From SHZI01 sp964371995 (GTDB lineage Bacteria > Pseudomonadota > Gammaproteobacteria > Steroidobacterales > GCA-2729495): a stretch of DNA of 6,593 nt. Shown one piece after another: positions 1 through 6,008 of the stretch. The notes below the pieces were generated by a model. That model searched no databases and had not been told where the DNA came from. It was given only the letters and a program-made list of their open reading frames with translations. Numbering within the stretch: the stretch's first letter is position 1; every line of letters begins with the position of its first letter. Made by a program: the position numbers and the translations under genes. The stretch lies in NCBI GenBank assembly GCA_964371995.1, contig CAYJPG010000126.1, positions 1 to 6,593 on the forward strand. The letters run 5' to 3'.

Positions 1-83
1 CGGAGGATGGCGCCGTTGCTAAAGCCTGCCAGTCGCAGGGCGGCGACGAGGTCCTTGCCCTTGACTGCCGGGAAGGAGGTCAC
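1..83 (-). CDS. HicA-like toxin, N-terminal part (runs off left edge)
   Basis: A GTG-started frame leaves the window at its left edge after 27 codons. The peptide includes FPAVKGKDLVAALRLAGF. This resembles the start of HicA mRNA-interferase toxins: a short strand, a G-K-[DE] turn, a helix of the type lv.aLr.aGF, then normally an R..GSH motif with the catalytic histidine. The histidine part would lie outside the window, so the key residue cannot be seen. The GTG overlaps the TGA of the preceding frame as GTGA, a typical coupling overlap, but the upstream ribosome binding site is weak (only a GGGG run). A hicB partner would be expected further left. The family call is inference from about 20 residues; a chance frame is possible. 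Confidence 0.4.
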   Translation of the reverse strand, partial: MTSFPAVKGKDLVAALRLAGFSNGAIL

Positions 84-229
84 GCCCCGATCGTAATGCG
101 CTGCACGCCCACGAAATCGAGTCGCGGCAGGTGGGTGCCCTGGACCAGGTCAGGGGCTTGAGCAGCTGGAAAGCGGACGCGATCCGGTGGTCTTTTTGCG
201 GGCGTTGCGTTCCGGGAAAGGCTGAGCAG
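80..229 (-). other. Unassigned open stretch between two toxin frames
   Basis: This stretch lies between the ParE-like toxin stop and the HicA-like start. The minus-strand frame continuing after the toxin stop stays open for 49 codons and ends in LPRLDFVGVQRITIGA, overlapping the next start by four bases. It has no ATG or TTG, and only two in-frame GTGs close to its end. I do not recognise the peptide. It may be the tail of a gene that lost its beginning, or simply non-coding. No hairpin followed by a T-run was seen, so there is no evident terminator after the toxin. Confidence 0.25.
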
Positions 230-514
230 TCATACCAAGGGCCGCCAGTCTTGGCTGGTATGCCAAACCCGAAGAATCTCCACAATCTCACCGGAAATGC
301 GGTAGACGATCAGGTATGGAGCGCGGGTGACTGGCCATTCTCTTGTTGCCTCGTCGAACCCAACCCGACCCATCTTCGGAAACTGTCCGAGTCGCTGGGC
401 AGAATTCCAGACTCTCTCGGCAATGACGGTAGCAGCGAAAGGATTTTCAGCTGCGATTCTGTCCTGCGCCGCCTCAAAGTCTGCCAGAGCAAGCGCTGTC
501 CAGCGAATCTTCAG
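230..514 (-). CDS. RelE/ParE-family toxin with a CTG start, possibly silenced
   Basis: Reading from CTG at 514, the frame gives 94 residues beginning (as M)KIRWTALALADFEAAQDR, the usual opening of ParE-type toxins (IRWT..AL.DFE). It continues with NPFAA, the conserved FPKMGRVG turn, and the core strands PYLIVYR and VEILRVWHTSQDW near the C terminus. Length and order of motifs match complete family members, which act on DNA gyrase (ParE) or on ribosome-bound mRNA (RelE). The frame contains no ATG, GTG or TTG before the FPKMG motif. The natural start position is the CTGA that overlaps the antitoxin TGA, where ATGA is the usual arrangement. Either CTG is used at low efficiency or an A-to-C change has silenced the toxin. 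No stops or frameshifts are visible otherwise. Family call good; target and activity unknown. Confidence 0.78.
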   Translation of the reverse strand: MKIRWTALALADFEAAQDRIAAENPFAATVIAERVWNSAQRLGQFPKMGRVGFDEATREWPVTRAPYLIVYRISGEIVEILRVWHTSQDWRPLV

Positions 515-705
515 GCGCCAACTCCAAACTTGCCAAACACCCGGCGCACATCGGTATCGCTCGCGAATTCGCCGCGATCAGCTGCGGCTCGCCCTGCCTC
601 GATACCAGCCATGAATCGCAATCGCTCCAAGACATCATCCCAAGTGGCGTCCTCCGGCAATTGCTCGGCGAGTGCGTGTACCTCGTCGCGTAGCCTGGTT
701 GTCAT
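511..705 (-). CDS. Small type II antitoxin, partner of the adjacent ParE/RelE-like toxin
   Basis: This is a complete 64-residue frame with ATG at 705. It is preceded by the strong Shine-Dalgarno AGGGAGGT (711-718), and the distance from GGAGG to ATG is about six bases. The protein is short, acidic and probably helical. The motif LPEDATWDDVLERLRFMAGIEAG is typical of small antitoxins found before RelE/ParE toxins; the C-terminal part (after residue 45) is likely the toxin-binding tail. Antitoxins of this class neutralise the toxin by binding it and often repress their own promoter together with it. The stop codon overlaps the toxin CTG start, so translation is probably coupled. I cannot place it firmly in one family: no clear ribbon-helix-helix or Phd signature was seen. 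The role is inferred mainly from size and context. Confidence 0.7.
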   Translation of the reverse strand: MTTRLRDEVHALAEQLPEDATWDDVLERLRFMAGIEAGRAAADRGEFASDTDVRRVFGKFGVGA

Positions 706-962
706 GAACTACCTCCCTGTCAGAAATCGTGCCCCGTGGCTGCGTCGCAGTCAGGAGTATAGGAAATTCAAACACCCCATCGGCCGAGTCTGCCAGCCCG
801 CCACCCCGCCTGTCACGCGCCTCGGGCACACATTGCCCCAGCTCTGACCAGTTGCAGTTCAGTGAATCTCTGCAGTAACCCGGCATTTGTGCAGTGCGGA
901 CCCGACCCGGCGCAGCCGCTCACCCCGGCCCCGTGACGGCGCCATGAACCGGACAGCTGACT
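706..962. other. Gene-poor stretch between the TA pair and the IS91 fragment
   Basis: No credible gene was seen here on either strand. The left third holds the TA ribosome binding site, -10 box and palindrome. The right part (about 850-962) follows the 3' end of the IS91-family transposase. In IS91-like elements the rolling-circle origin (oriIS) lies on this side of the transposase gene, so element DNA may extend into this stretch. I cannot identify the exact element end by eye. Confidence 0.35.
740..761 (-). promoter_or_regulatory. Candidate promoter and operator of the TA pair
   Basis: On the minus strand a good -10 hexamer, TATACT (756-761), lies about 50 bases before the antitoxin ATG. 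Just downstream, around the expected transcription start, is a perfect 5+1+5 inverted repeat, CTGCG-A-CGCAG as read on the minus strand (740-750). A palindrome over the start site is where TA complexes commonly bind for autoregulation. No convincing -35 hexamer was found at 16-18 bases. The function is inference. Confidence 0.4.
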
Positions 963-964
963 GA

Positions 965-1381
965 TCAGAGAAAACCCGAATCCCCCAGCGGTGGCCCGCG
1001 CGGCGGTGGCCTCGACCCGCTCGGCGAGCCGCGTGACTCCAGGTGCCGGAGAATCTTCCCGATCACCGCCGGGGTCTCTATGCTGGCCACCACCTTCACC
1101 TCGCCACCGCACTGCTCGCAGGTCTCGATCTCGATCCCGAACACACGCTTCAGCCGCTGCGCCCAGCTCATGGCACAGTGCCGCTCGGCCGGTGTACGCA
1201 GCTCTGTCGTCATGGCCTTGCCCCGCCCTTTCGGCGTGACCTCCGCCCACCACCGACTGTGCGGCGCGAACACGCCGTGATACCTGGTCAGGTGTGCCCG
1301 TGGCCGTGGCACCAGGGCGGCGAGGCGCGCCATGAAGTCCAGCGGCTCGAACACCAGTGGCAAATCAGTGCGACGGCTGAA
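965..1381 (-). pseudogene. IS91-family transposase, C-terminal fragment
   Basis: About 138 codons remain, open from just after a TGA at 1382-1384. The peptide contains FEPLDFMARLAALVPRPR, then LTRYHGVFAPHSRWW, AERHCAMSWAQRLKRVFGIE, ETCEQCGGEVKVVASIE and PAVIGKILRHLE. These blocks, in this order, are the C-terminal end of IS91-like (HUH/Y2 rolling-circle) transposases, including the CxxC pair. The N-terminal two thirds, with the HUH and tyrosine catalytic motifs, are absent, so it cannot be active. The first recognisable residues lie near 1375. The stop sits in the palindrome CTGATCAG (961-968). A TTG at 1363 is an in-frame start but is only internal to the ancestral gene. The fragment abuts a toxin remnant, which suggests an insertion or recombination junction between about 1376 and 1414. 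Confidence 0.85.
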
Positions 1382-1414
1382 TCAGGTCGAAGTCAGCCGG
1401 ATCGCGGTGCCGTA

Positions 1415-1600
1415 TCAGCGATTCCCGTAATGATGCCAAATCCGCAACACGATCACGCTGTGTGCCTGCACAGCGTAGCGCACCACGTAACTGCCGAATG
1501 TCGCGTCGCGGATGTCGAGCGCTTCCGGGCACAGCGGGGCGGTTTTGCCGAGCTGCGGAAACGCCAGCTTCACGGCGTAGCCTTGGGTGGACTCAGCTCC
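1415..1600 (-). pseudogene. RelE/ParE-type toxin, C-terminal remnant
   Basis: The frame is open after a TAA at 1601-1603 and ends at TGA 1415-1417. From a possible GTG at 1573 it gives 52 residues, including LAFPQLGK, then GSYVVRYAV, SVIVLRIWHHYGNR and the stop. The FP..G turn, the YVVRY strand and the VLRIWH....R ending are the C-terminal half of RelE/ParE-superfamily toxins. The N-terminal helices (about 40 residues) are missing. It differs clearly from the toxin at 230-514, so it is not a recent copy of it. The GTG has no ribosome binding site at proper distance (an AAGGAG lies 22 bases upstream), so expression is doubtful. Confidence 0.6.
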
Positions 1601-1625
1601 TTAAGCGAACGGTGGTAACTGACAT
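1593..1625 (-). pseudogene. Possible antitoxin start remnant (10 codons)
   Basis: Twelve bases after the clpB stop an ATG opens the peptide MSVTTVRLRS and then a TGA. The M-x-V-T-T-V-R-L pattern is the usual first strand of ribbon-helix-helix antitoxins, which sit directly before RelE/ParE toxins in TA operons. It overlaps the open frame of the toxin remnant, so the pair looks like a TA operon with an internal deletion of most of the antitoxin and the toxin N terminus. The similarity rests on about eight residues and may be chance. No good ribosome binding site precedes the ATG. Confidence 0.35.
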
Positions 1626-1637
1626 GGCGGCCGCAAA

Positions 1638-4223
1638 CTACAGGCCAGCTTGGGCTGCGAAAGCCAACTGGTCGTCGGCGACGGTGGCGCGGATCAGGTC
1701 GCCCGGACCGAACTGCCCACGCAGGATCTCCTGCGCCAGCGGGTTCTCGATGTACTGCTGGATCGCACGTTTCAGCGGCCGGGCACCGTACACCGGGTCG
1801 AAACCGGCCTCGGCCAGCTTGTCGAGTGCCGCATCGTCGAGCTCGAGGCGCATGTCGCGCTCGGCGAGCCGCGCCTGCAGATAGCGCAGCTGGATCACCA
1901 CGATGTCACGGATCTGGTCAGCCGACAGCGGGTGGAAGACCACGATGTCGTCCACGCGGTTGATGAACTCCGGCCGGAAATGCTCGCTGAGCACCTCCAT
2001 CACGGCGGCTTTCATCGCCGCGTAGTTTTCTTCGCCGGTCATGCTCTGGATGCGCTGCGAGCCGAGGTTCGAGGTCATGACGATGACCGTGTTGCGAAAA
2101 TCCACGGTGCGTCCCTGGCCGTCGGTCAGACGCCCGTCATCAAGCACCTGCAGCAGCACGTTGAACACATCGGGGTGCGCCTTCTCGACCTCGTCGAGCA
2201 GCACCACCGAGTAGGGCTTGCGGCGCACGGCCTCGGTCAGGTAACCGCCCTCTTCGTAGCCCACGTAACCCGGCGGCGCGCCGATCAGCCGTGCCACGGA
2301 ATGCTTTTCCATGAACTCGGACATGTCGATGCGCACCATCGCGTCTTCGGTATCGAAGAGGAACTCCGCCAGCGCGCGGGTCAGCTCGGTCTTGCCGACG
2401 CCGGTGGGGCCGAGAAACATGAATGAACCGTTCGGCCGCTTCGGATCCGAGAGGCCGGCACGCGAGCGACGGATTGCATCGGCGACGGTCTTCAGCGCTT
2501 CGGTCTGGCCGACCACGCGGCGGCCGAGCGCTTCTTCCATGCGCAGCAGCTTGTCCTTCTCGCCTTCGAGCATCTTGCGGACCGGGATCCCGGTCCACTT
2601 GGCGACGACCTCGGCGATTTCCTCGTCGGTCACCCGGTTGCGCAGCAGGCGGGTCTCGCCACGGTCCGCACCGATGGCCGCTTCGAGCTGTTTTTCGAGC
2701 TCGGGAATGCGACCGTACTGCAGCTCCGACATGCGCGCCAGATCCTGGCCACGACGCGCGGTTTCCAGCTCCATGCGCGCGCGCTCGAGTTCTTCCTTGA
2801 TATGCGCCTCGCCCTGCACCGCCGACTTCTCGGCCTTCCAGATCTCCTCGAGATCGGCATATTCCTTTTCCAGCGCAGCGAGTTGCGTGCTGAGATCCGC
2901 CAGGCGTTTCTTCGAGGCCTCGTCGGATTCTTTCTTCAGCGCCTCGCGCTCGATCTTGAGCTGGATGATGCGGCGGTCGAGACGGTCCATCTCCTCGGGC
3001 TTGGAGTCGATCTCCATGCGCAGCCGCGAAGCCGCCTCGTCGATCAGGTCGATGGCCTTGTCGGGCAGCTGCCGGTCGGCGATATAACGGTGCGAGAGCG
3101 TGGCGGCGGCGACGATGGCCGGATCGGTGATATCCACACCGTGATGCACTTCGTAACGCTCCTTCAAGCCGCGCAGGATGGCGATGGTGTCCTCGACCGA
3201 GGGCTCATCCACCAGCACCTTCTGGAAGCGGCGCTCAAGGGCGGCGTCCTTCTCCACATACTTACGGTATTCATCGAGCGTGGTCGCTCCCACGCAATGC
3301 AGTTCGCCGCGCGCGAGAGCCGGCTTGAGCATGTTGCCGGCGTCCATCGAGCCTTCGGCCTTGCCGGCGCCGACCATGGTGTGCAGCTCGTCGATGAAGA
3401 GGATCACCTGACCTTCCTGTTTGGCCAGATCCTTCAGCACCGCCTTGAGGCGCTCTTCGAAGTCGCCACGATATTTCGCGCCGGCGATCAAGGTACCCAT
3501 ATCCAGCGACAGGATGCGTTTGCTCTTCAGGCTCTCCGGAACCTCACCGTTGACGATACGCTGCGCGAGACCTTCGACGATTGCGGTCTTGCCGACGCCC
3601 GGTGCGCCGATCAGCACCGGATTGTTCTTGGTGCGCCTCTGCAGGACCTGGATGGTGCGGCGGATCTCGTCGTCGCGGCCGATCACCGGATCGAGCTTGC
3701 CCTGCTCGGCAAGCGCGGTGAGATCGACGGTGTATTTCTCCAGCGCCTGGCGCGTCTCCTCGGCGTTGGGATCATCGACGGTCGCACCGCCGCGCACCTC
3801 GTCGATGGCTTTTTCGAGTGCGCCGCGTACCACGCCGGCGTCCTTGAGAATGCGGCCGAGAGCGCCCTTGTCCTCGCAGGCAGCGAGCGCATACAGCTCG
3901 CTGGAGATGTACTGGTCGTTGCGCTTCTGCGCGAGTTTGTCGGTGACGTTGAGCAGCCGGCCCAGATCGTTCGACATCGCCACATCGCCGCCGGCCCCTT
4001 CGACCTGGGGCAACTGGTCGAGCGCCTCGCCGAGCCGCGAGCGCAGCAGATTGAGGTTGGCACCCGCCTGGCTGAGCAGCGGCCGTACCGTGCCGCCACG
4101 CTGCTCCAGCAAAGCGAACATCAGATGTACCGGTTCGATGAATTGATGATCGCGGCCAACCGCCAGCGACTGCGCATCCTGCAGGGCCGACTGGAACTTG
4201 GCGGTCAATTTGTCCATGCGCAT
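1638..4223 (-). CDS. clpB: ATP-dependent protein disaggregase ClpB
   Basis: This is a cytoplasmic AAA+ hexamer that, with DnaK/DnaJ/GrpE, pulls polypeptides out of aggregates after heat stress. The protein has 861 residues (E. coli 857) and is collinear with it throughout. Visible parts are the N-domain (about 1-145, with HQFIEPVHLM), Walker A GAPGVGKT (206-213), Walker B VILFIDE (273-279), arginine pair 331-332 after DAALE, and pore loop KYRGDFEER (250-258). The M-domain coiled coil spans about 410-525. The second AAA+ module has Walker A GPTGVGKT (605-612), pore loop GYVGYEEG (652-659), Walker B VVLLDE (673-678), and sensor 2 GARPLKRAIQQ near the end. The ATG at 4223 is preceded by GGAG at seven-base spacing. 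ATG at 4217 is possible, but MR-D-LT starts are usual. The gene has its own sigma-32-like promoter. No terminator was seen after the stop; TA remnants begin 12 bases later. Confidence 0.98.
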   Translation of the reverse strand: MRMDKLTAKFQSALQDAQSLAVGRDHQFIEPVHLMFALLEQRGGTVRPLLSQAGANLNLLRSRLGEALDQLPQVEGAGGDVAMSNDLGRLLNVTDKLAQKRNDQYISSELYALAACEDKGALGRILKDAGVVRGALEKAIDEVRGGATVDDPNAEETRQALEKYTVDLTALAEQGKLDPVIGRDDEIRRTIQVLQRRTKNNPVLIGAPGVGKTAIVEGLAQRIVNGEVPESLKSKRILSLDMGTLIAGAKYRGDFEERLKAVLKDLAKQEGQVILFIDELHTMVGAGKAEGSMDAGNMLKPALARGELHCVGATTLDEYRKYVEKDAALERRFQKVLVDEPSVEDTIAILRGLKERYEVHHGVDITDPAIVAAATLSHRYIADRQLPDKAIDLIDEAASRLRMEIDSKPEEMDRLDRRIIQLKIEREALKKESDEASKKRLADLSTQLAALEKEYADLEEIWKAEKSAVQGEAHIKEELERARMELETARRGQDLARMSELQYGRIPELEKQLEAAIGADRGETRLLRNRVTDEEIAEVVAKWTGIPVRKMLEGEKDKLLRMEEALGRRVVGQTEALKTVADAIRRSRAGLSDPKRPNGSFMFLGPTGVGKTELTRALAEFLFDTEDAMVRIDMSEFMEKHSVARLIGAPPGYVGYEEGGYLTEAVRRKPYSVVLLDEVEKAHPDVFNVLLQVLDDGRLTDGQGRTVDFRNTVIVMTSNLGSQRIQSMTGEENYAAMKAAVMEVLSEHFRPEFINRVDDIVVFHPLSADQIRDIVVIQLRYLQARLAERDMRLELDDAALDKLAEAGFDPVYGARPLKRAIQQYIENPLAQEILRGQFGPGDLIRATVADDQLAFAAQAGL

Positions 4224-4270
4224 GATTCAGCTCCGCTGCCTGGGATTCATGAATTCCGGGTACTGCAGAA

Positions 4271-4298
4271 AGATGGGGACGCGATGCAGGAATTCAAC
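4271..4298 (-). promoter_or_regulatory. Sigma-32 (RpoH) heat-shock promoter of clpB
   Basis: On the minus strand, CCCCATCT (4271-4278) matches the RpoH -10 consensus CCCCATNT perfectly. Thirteen bases upstream lies GTTGAAT (4292-4298), matching five of seven positions of CTTGAAA. Transcription would start near 4264-4266, giving a leader of about 40 bases before the clpB ATG. The -35 element contains the pgeF stop codon (4294-4296). clpB is a classical RpoH target, so position and sequence agree. The leader also carries the palindrome ATTCATGAAT (4245-4254). Confidence 0.75.
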
Positions 4299-5058
4299 AT
4301 GGGCTCAGCCAGATCAGCGTTGCCTGTCGGCCGGTCCTGCCGCTGCGCCGGTGCGAGTAGAAGTGCTGTGGATCGCTCCAGGTACAGTAATTGCCGCCCC
4401 AGACGGCCGTGACCCCGGCGCGCGCCAGCCGGGCGCGGGCTGCCGCATAGAGATCAAGCCACCAGTGGCCTGACCGACCGTCGCGAAAAGCGGCTTCGGC
4501 GCCCGGATCGGCAGCGAGAAATGCACTGCGGACCTCCTCACCGACTTCATAGGCCTGCGGGCCGATCGCCGGACCGAGCCAGGCGAGCAGATCCTCCGCC
4601 GCCGCACCGGAACTGAGCAGCGCCGCGACACTGGCCTCAAGCACGCCGCCTGCCAGTCCGCGCCAGCCGGCATGTGCGGCTGCCACGCGCGTGCCGGCAC
4701 GATCACAGAACAGCACCGGCAGACAGTCGGCCGTCAGCACGGCGCATACCCGTCCTGGGGAATCGGCATATGAGCCATCGGCTGAAGAACCTGACCCTGC
4801 GGTCGCGGCATTCACCACCTCGATGCCATGCACCTGCTGCAGCCACAGGGGTTCAGCGGGCAGCTCAAGGGCTGCGCGCAGCCTGGCGCGGTTGCTCTGT
4901 ACCGACGCACGCCCGTCAGCCACGTGGTCGCCGAGATTGAGCGAGGCGTATACGCCCCTGCTGCAGCCGCCGGTACGCGTGGTCGCAAACGCGCGCACGG
5001 CTGCCGGTGCCGGCCAGTCGGGCCGGATCAGATCGAGTTCGGCTTGTGCTCGGGCCAT
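4294..5058 (-). CDS. pgeF: Purine nucleoside phosphorylase / peptidoglycan-editing factor (YfiH/PgeF family)
   Basis: The protein has 254 residues, slightly longer than E. coli YfiH (243). Family members are small metal-binding enzymes that act on purine nucleosides; in E. coli PgeF also prevents misincorporation of serine into peptidoglycan precursors. The metal/active-site triad is visible: His77 in LQQVHG, Cys112 in TADCLPV and His129 in AAHAGWRG. Other family marks are TTRTGG.S.G.Y.SLNLGDHV near the N terminus, LGPAIGPQAYEVG, and the C-terminal FYSHRR.GRTGRQATLIWL. The ATG at 5058 has GGAG eight bases upstream, inside the end of rluD. The gene overlaps rluD by 31 bases in another frame, suggesting translational coupling. 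Its stop codon lies in the clpB heat-shock promoter. The assignment is firm; which physiological role dominates here is not visible. Confidence 0.95.
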   Translation of the reverse strand: MARAQAELDLIRPDWPAPAAVRAFATTRTGGCSRGVYASLNLGDHVADGRASVQSNRARLRAALELPAEPLWLQQVHGIEVVNAATAGSGSSADGSYADSPGRVCAVLTADCLPVLFCDRAGTRVAAAHAGWRGLAGGVLEASVAALLSSGAAAEDLLAWLGPAIGPQAYEVGEEVRSAFLAADPGAEAAFRDGRSGHWWLDLYAAARARLARAGVTAVWGGNYCTWSDPQHFYSHRRSGRTGRQATLIWLSPC

Positions 5059-5990
5059 GGCAGATTCTCCAGCCGGTCGACGGCGGCATCGTCATCGGCG
5101 AGCGCGGCCAAAAGGATGCGGAAATCTGCCGGCAAGGGCGCCAGCAGATCGATCGTTTTGCCGCTGACCGGATGCACGAAAGACAGACGCCGCGCGTGCA
5201 GCGCCTGGCGGCGAAATCCGCGCAGCGCGTCAGCCAGACGCGGTGTGGCACCGGCCGGAATGATCAGCCGGCCGCTGTAGGCGGGATCGCCGACCAGCGG
5301 GTGACGCACATGCGCCATGTGCACGCGGATCTGGTGCGTGCGGCCCGTCTCAAGCCGCACGGCGATATAGGTGTGGTGCGCAAAACGCGCCAGCACCCGG
5401 TAGTGCGTCAGCGCCGCACGCCCGCCCTGCTCCACCGCCATCTTCGTGCGCTGGGTACGGTGCCGGGCGATGGGCTCGTCGACCATTCCGCCGCCGGTCA
5501 TCGTACCCACGCACACGGCGCGATACTCGCGGGTGATCCGCCGCGCCTCAAGATCGCGCACCAGATGCGTGTGTGCGGGAATGGTCCTGGCGATCAGCAA
5601 CAGGCCGCTGGTGTCCTTGTCGAGGCGATGCAGGATCCCGCTGCGCGGCAGTTCAGCGAGCTCCGGCAGATAAGCCAGCAGGCCGTTCTGCAGGGTACCG
5701 GCCGGATTGCCGGCCCCCGGATGCACAACCAACCCCGCCGGCTTGTCGACCACCAGCACATCGCGGTCTTCGTACACGACGTTGAGCGGCATCGCTTCTG
5801 CCCGCGCGTCGTCCGCCGGTTCGGGGCCAGGAATCCCGATCACTGCCCACTGGCCGGCCAGCACCCGCGTGCGCGGTTCGGGCACGGTGTCATCGAGCAG
5901 CNNNNNNNNNNTGAGCTCCGCCAGCACCTGGTCGAGCCGGTGCCCGTCCCGTCCCGGCGGAATCTGTACCCGATGCTGCGGAAGGTCCAT
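5028..5990 (-). CDS. rluD: 23S rRNA pseudouridine synthase RluD (interrupted by an assembly gap)
   Basis: RluD isomerises uridines 1911, 1915 and 1917 (E. coli numbering) in helix 69 of 23S rRNA and matters for ribosome assembly. Visible are the start of the N-terminal S4 domain (HRLDQVLAEL), then the catalytic domain: YEDRDVLVVDKPAGLVVHPGAGN, the catalytic loop HRLDKDTSGL with its Asp, TREYRAV, LETGRTHQIRVHMAH..HPLVGDPAY and FRRQALHA. Ten Ns (5902-5911) cut the S4 domain. The frame reads through them as four unknown residues, but comparison with E. coli RluD suggests about 15 more codons are missing. The true product should be near 335 residues rather than 320. ATG at 5990 gives the family-like start, yet no Shine-Dalgarno precedes it; a near-leaderless transcript is possible. 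RluD is favoured over RluC/RluA because of the local sequence and the bamD-rluD-pgeF-clpB order. Confidence 0.95.
   Translation of the reverse strand: MDLPQHRVQIPPGRDGHRLDQVLAELXXXXLLDDTVPEPRTRVLAGQWAVIGIPGPEPADDARAEAMPLNVVYEDRDVLVVDKPAGLVVHPGAGNPAGTLQNGLLAYLPELAELPRSGILHRLDKDTSGLLLIARTIPAHTHLVRDLEARRITREYRAVCVGTMTGGGMVDEPIARHRTQRTKMAVEQGGRAALTHYRVLARFAHHTYIAVRLETGRTHQIRVHMAHVRHPLVGDPAYSGRLIIPAGATPRLADALRGFRRQALHARRLSFVHPVSGKTIDLLAPLPADFRILLAALADDDAAVDRLENLPWPEHKPNSI
5902..5911. other. Assembly gap (10 Ns)
   Basis: Ten consecutive Ns lie in the S4 domain of rluD. Ten is a common placeholder length in scaffolding. The flanking residues AEL and LLDD are separated by only four codons, where RluD homologues carry about 15 more, so the gap size is nominal and every coordinate to its right is probably about 45 bases too small. 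Confidence 0.95.
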
Positions 5991-6000
5991 GGCGCGCTAG

Positions 6001-6008
6001 GCTATACT
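6001..6008. promoter_or_regulatory. Shared TATA core, possible divergent -10 elements for bamD and rluD
   Basis: On the plus strand TATACT (6003-6008) is a five-of-six -10 match, 42 bases before the bamD ATG. On the minus strand the overlapping TATAGC (6001-6006) lies ten bases before the rluD ATG, which would give a leader of only a few bases. No convincing -35 hexamers were seen for either direction. Confidence 0.35.

Noticed and set aside
310..492. Minus-strand TTG-started frame of 60 codons overlapping the toxin
   Set aside because: The peptide is arginine-rich without family features, while the overlapping frame carries the complete ParE/RelE motif set.
131..847. Long plus-strand frame of 238 codons across the TA region
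   Set aside because: It lies opposite the well supported antitoxin and toxin, its peptide is low in recognisable features, and a GC-rich sequence easily gives such antisense frames.
840..962. Rho-independent terminator or exact IS91 end
   Set aside because: GC-rich inverted pieces are present, but no stem followed by a T-run was found and no end sequence could be identified without a reference element.
1369..1460. Minus-strand open stretch ending RHRDPADFDLIQPSH between the toxin remnant and the transposase fragment
   Set aside because: It looks protein-like but overlaps the toxin frame, has no recognisable family or start, and is short enough to be chance.
2802..4412. Plus-strand frame of 536 codons opposite clpB
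   Set aside because: It is the antisense shadow of clpB, caused by strong third-position GC bias; no family motif is seen.
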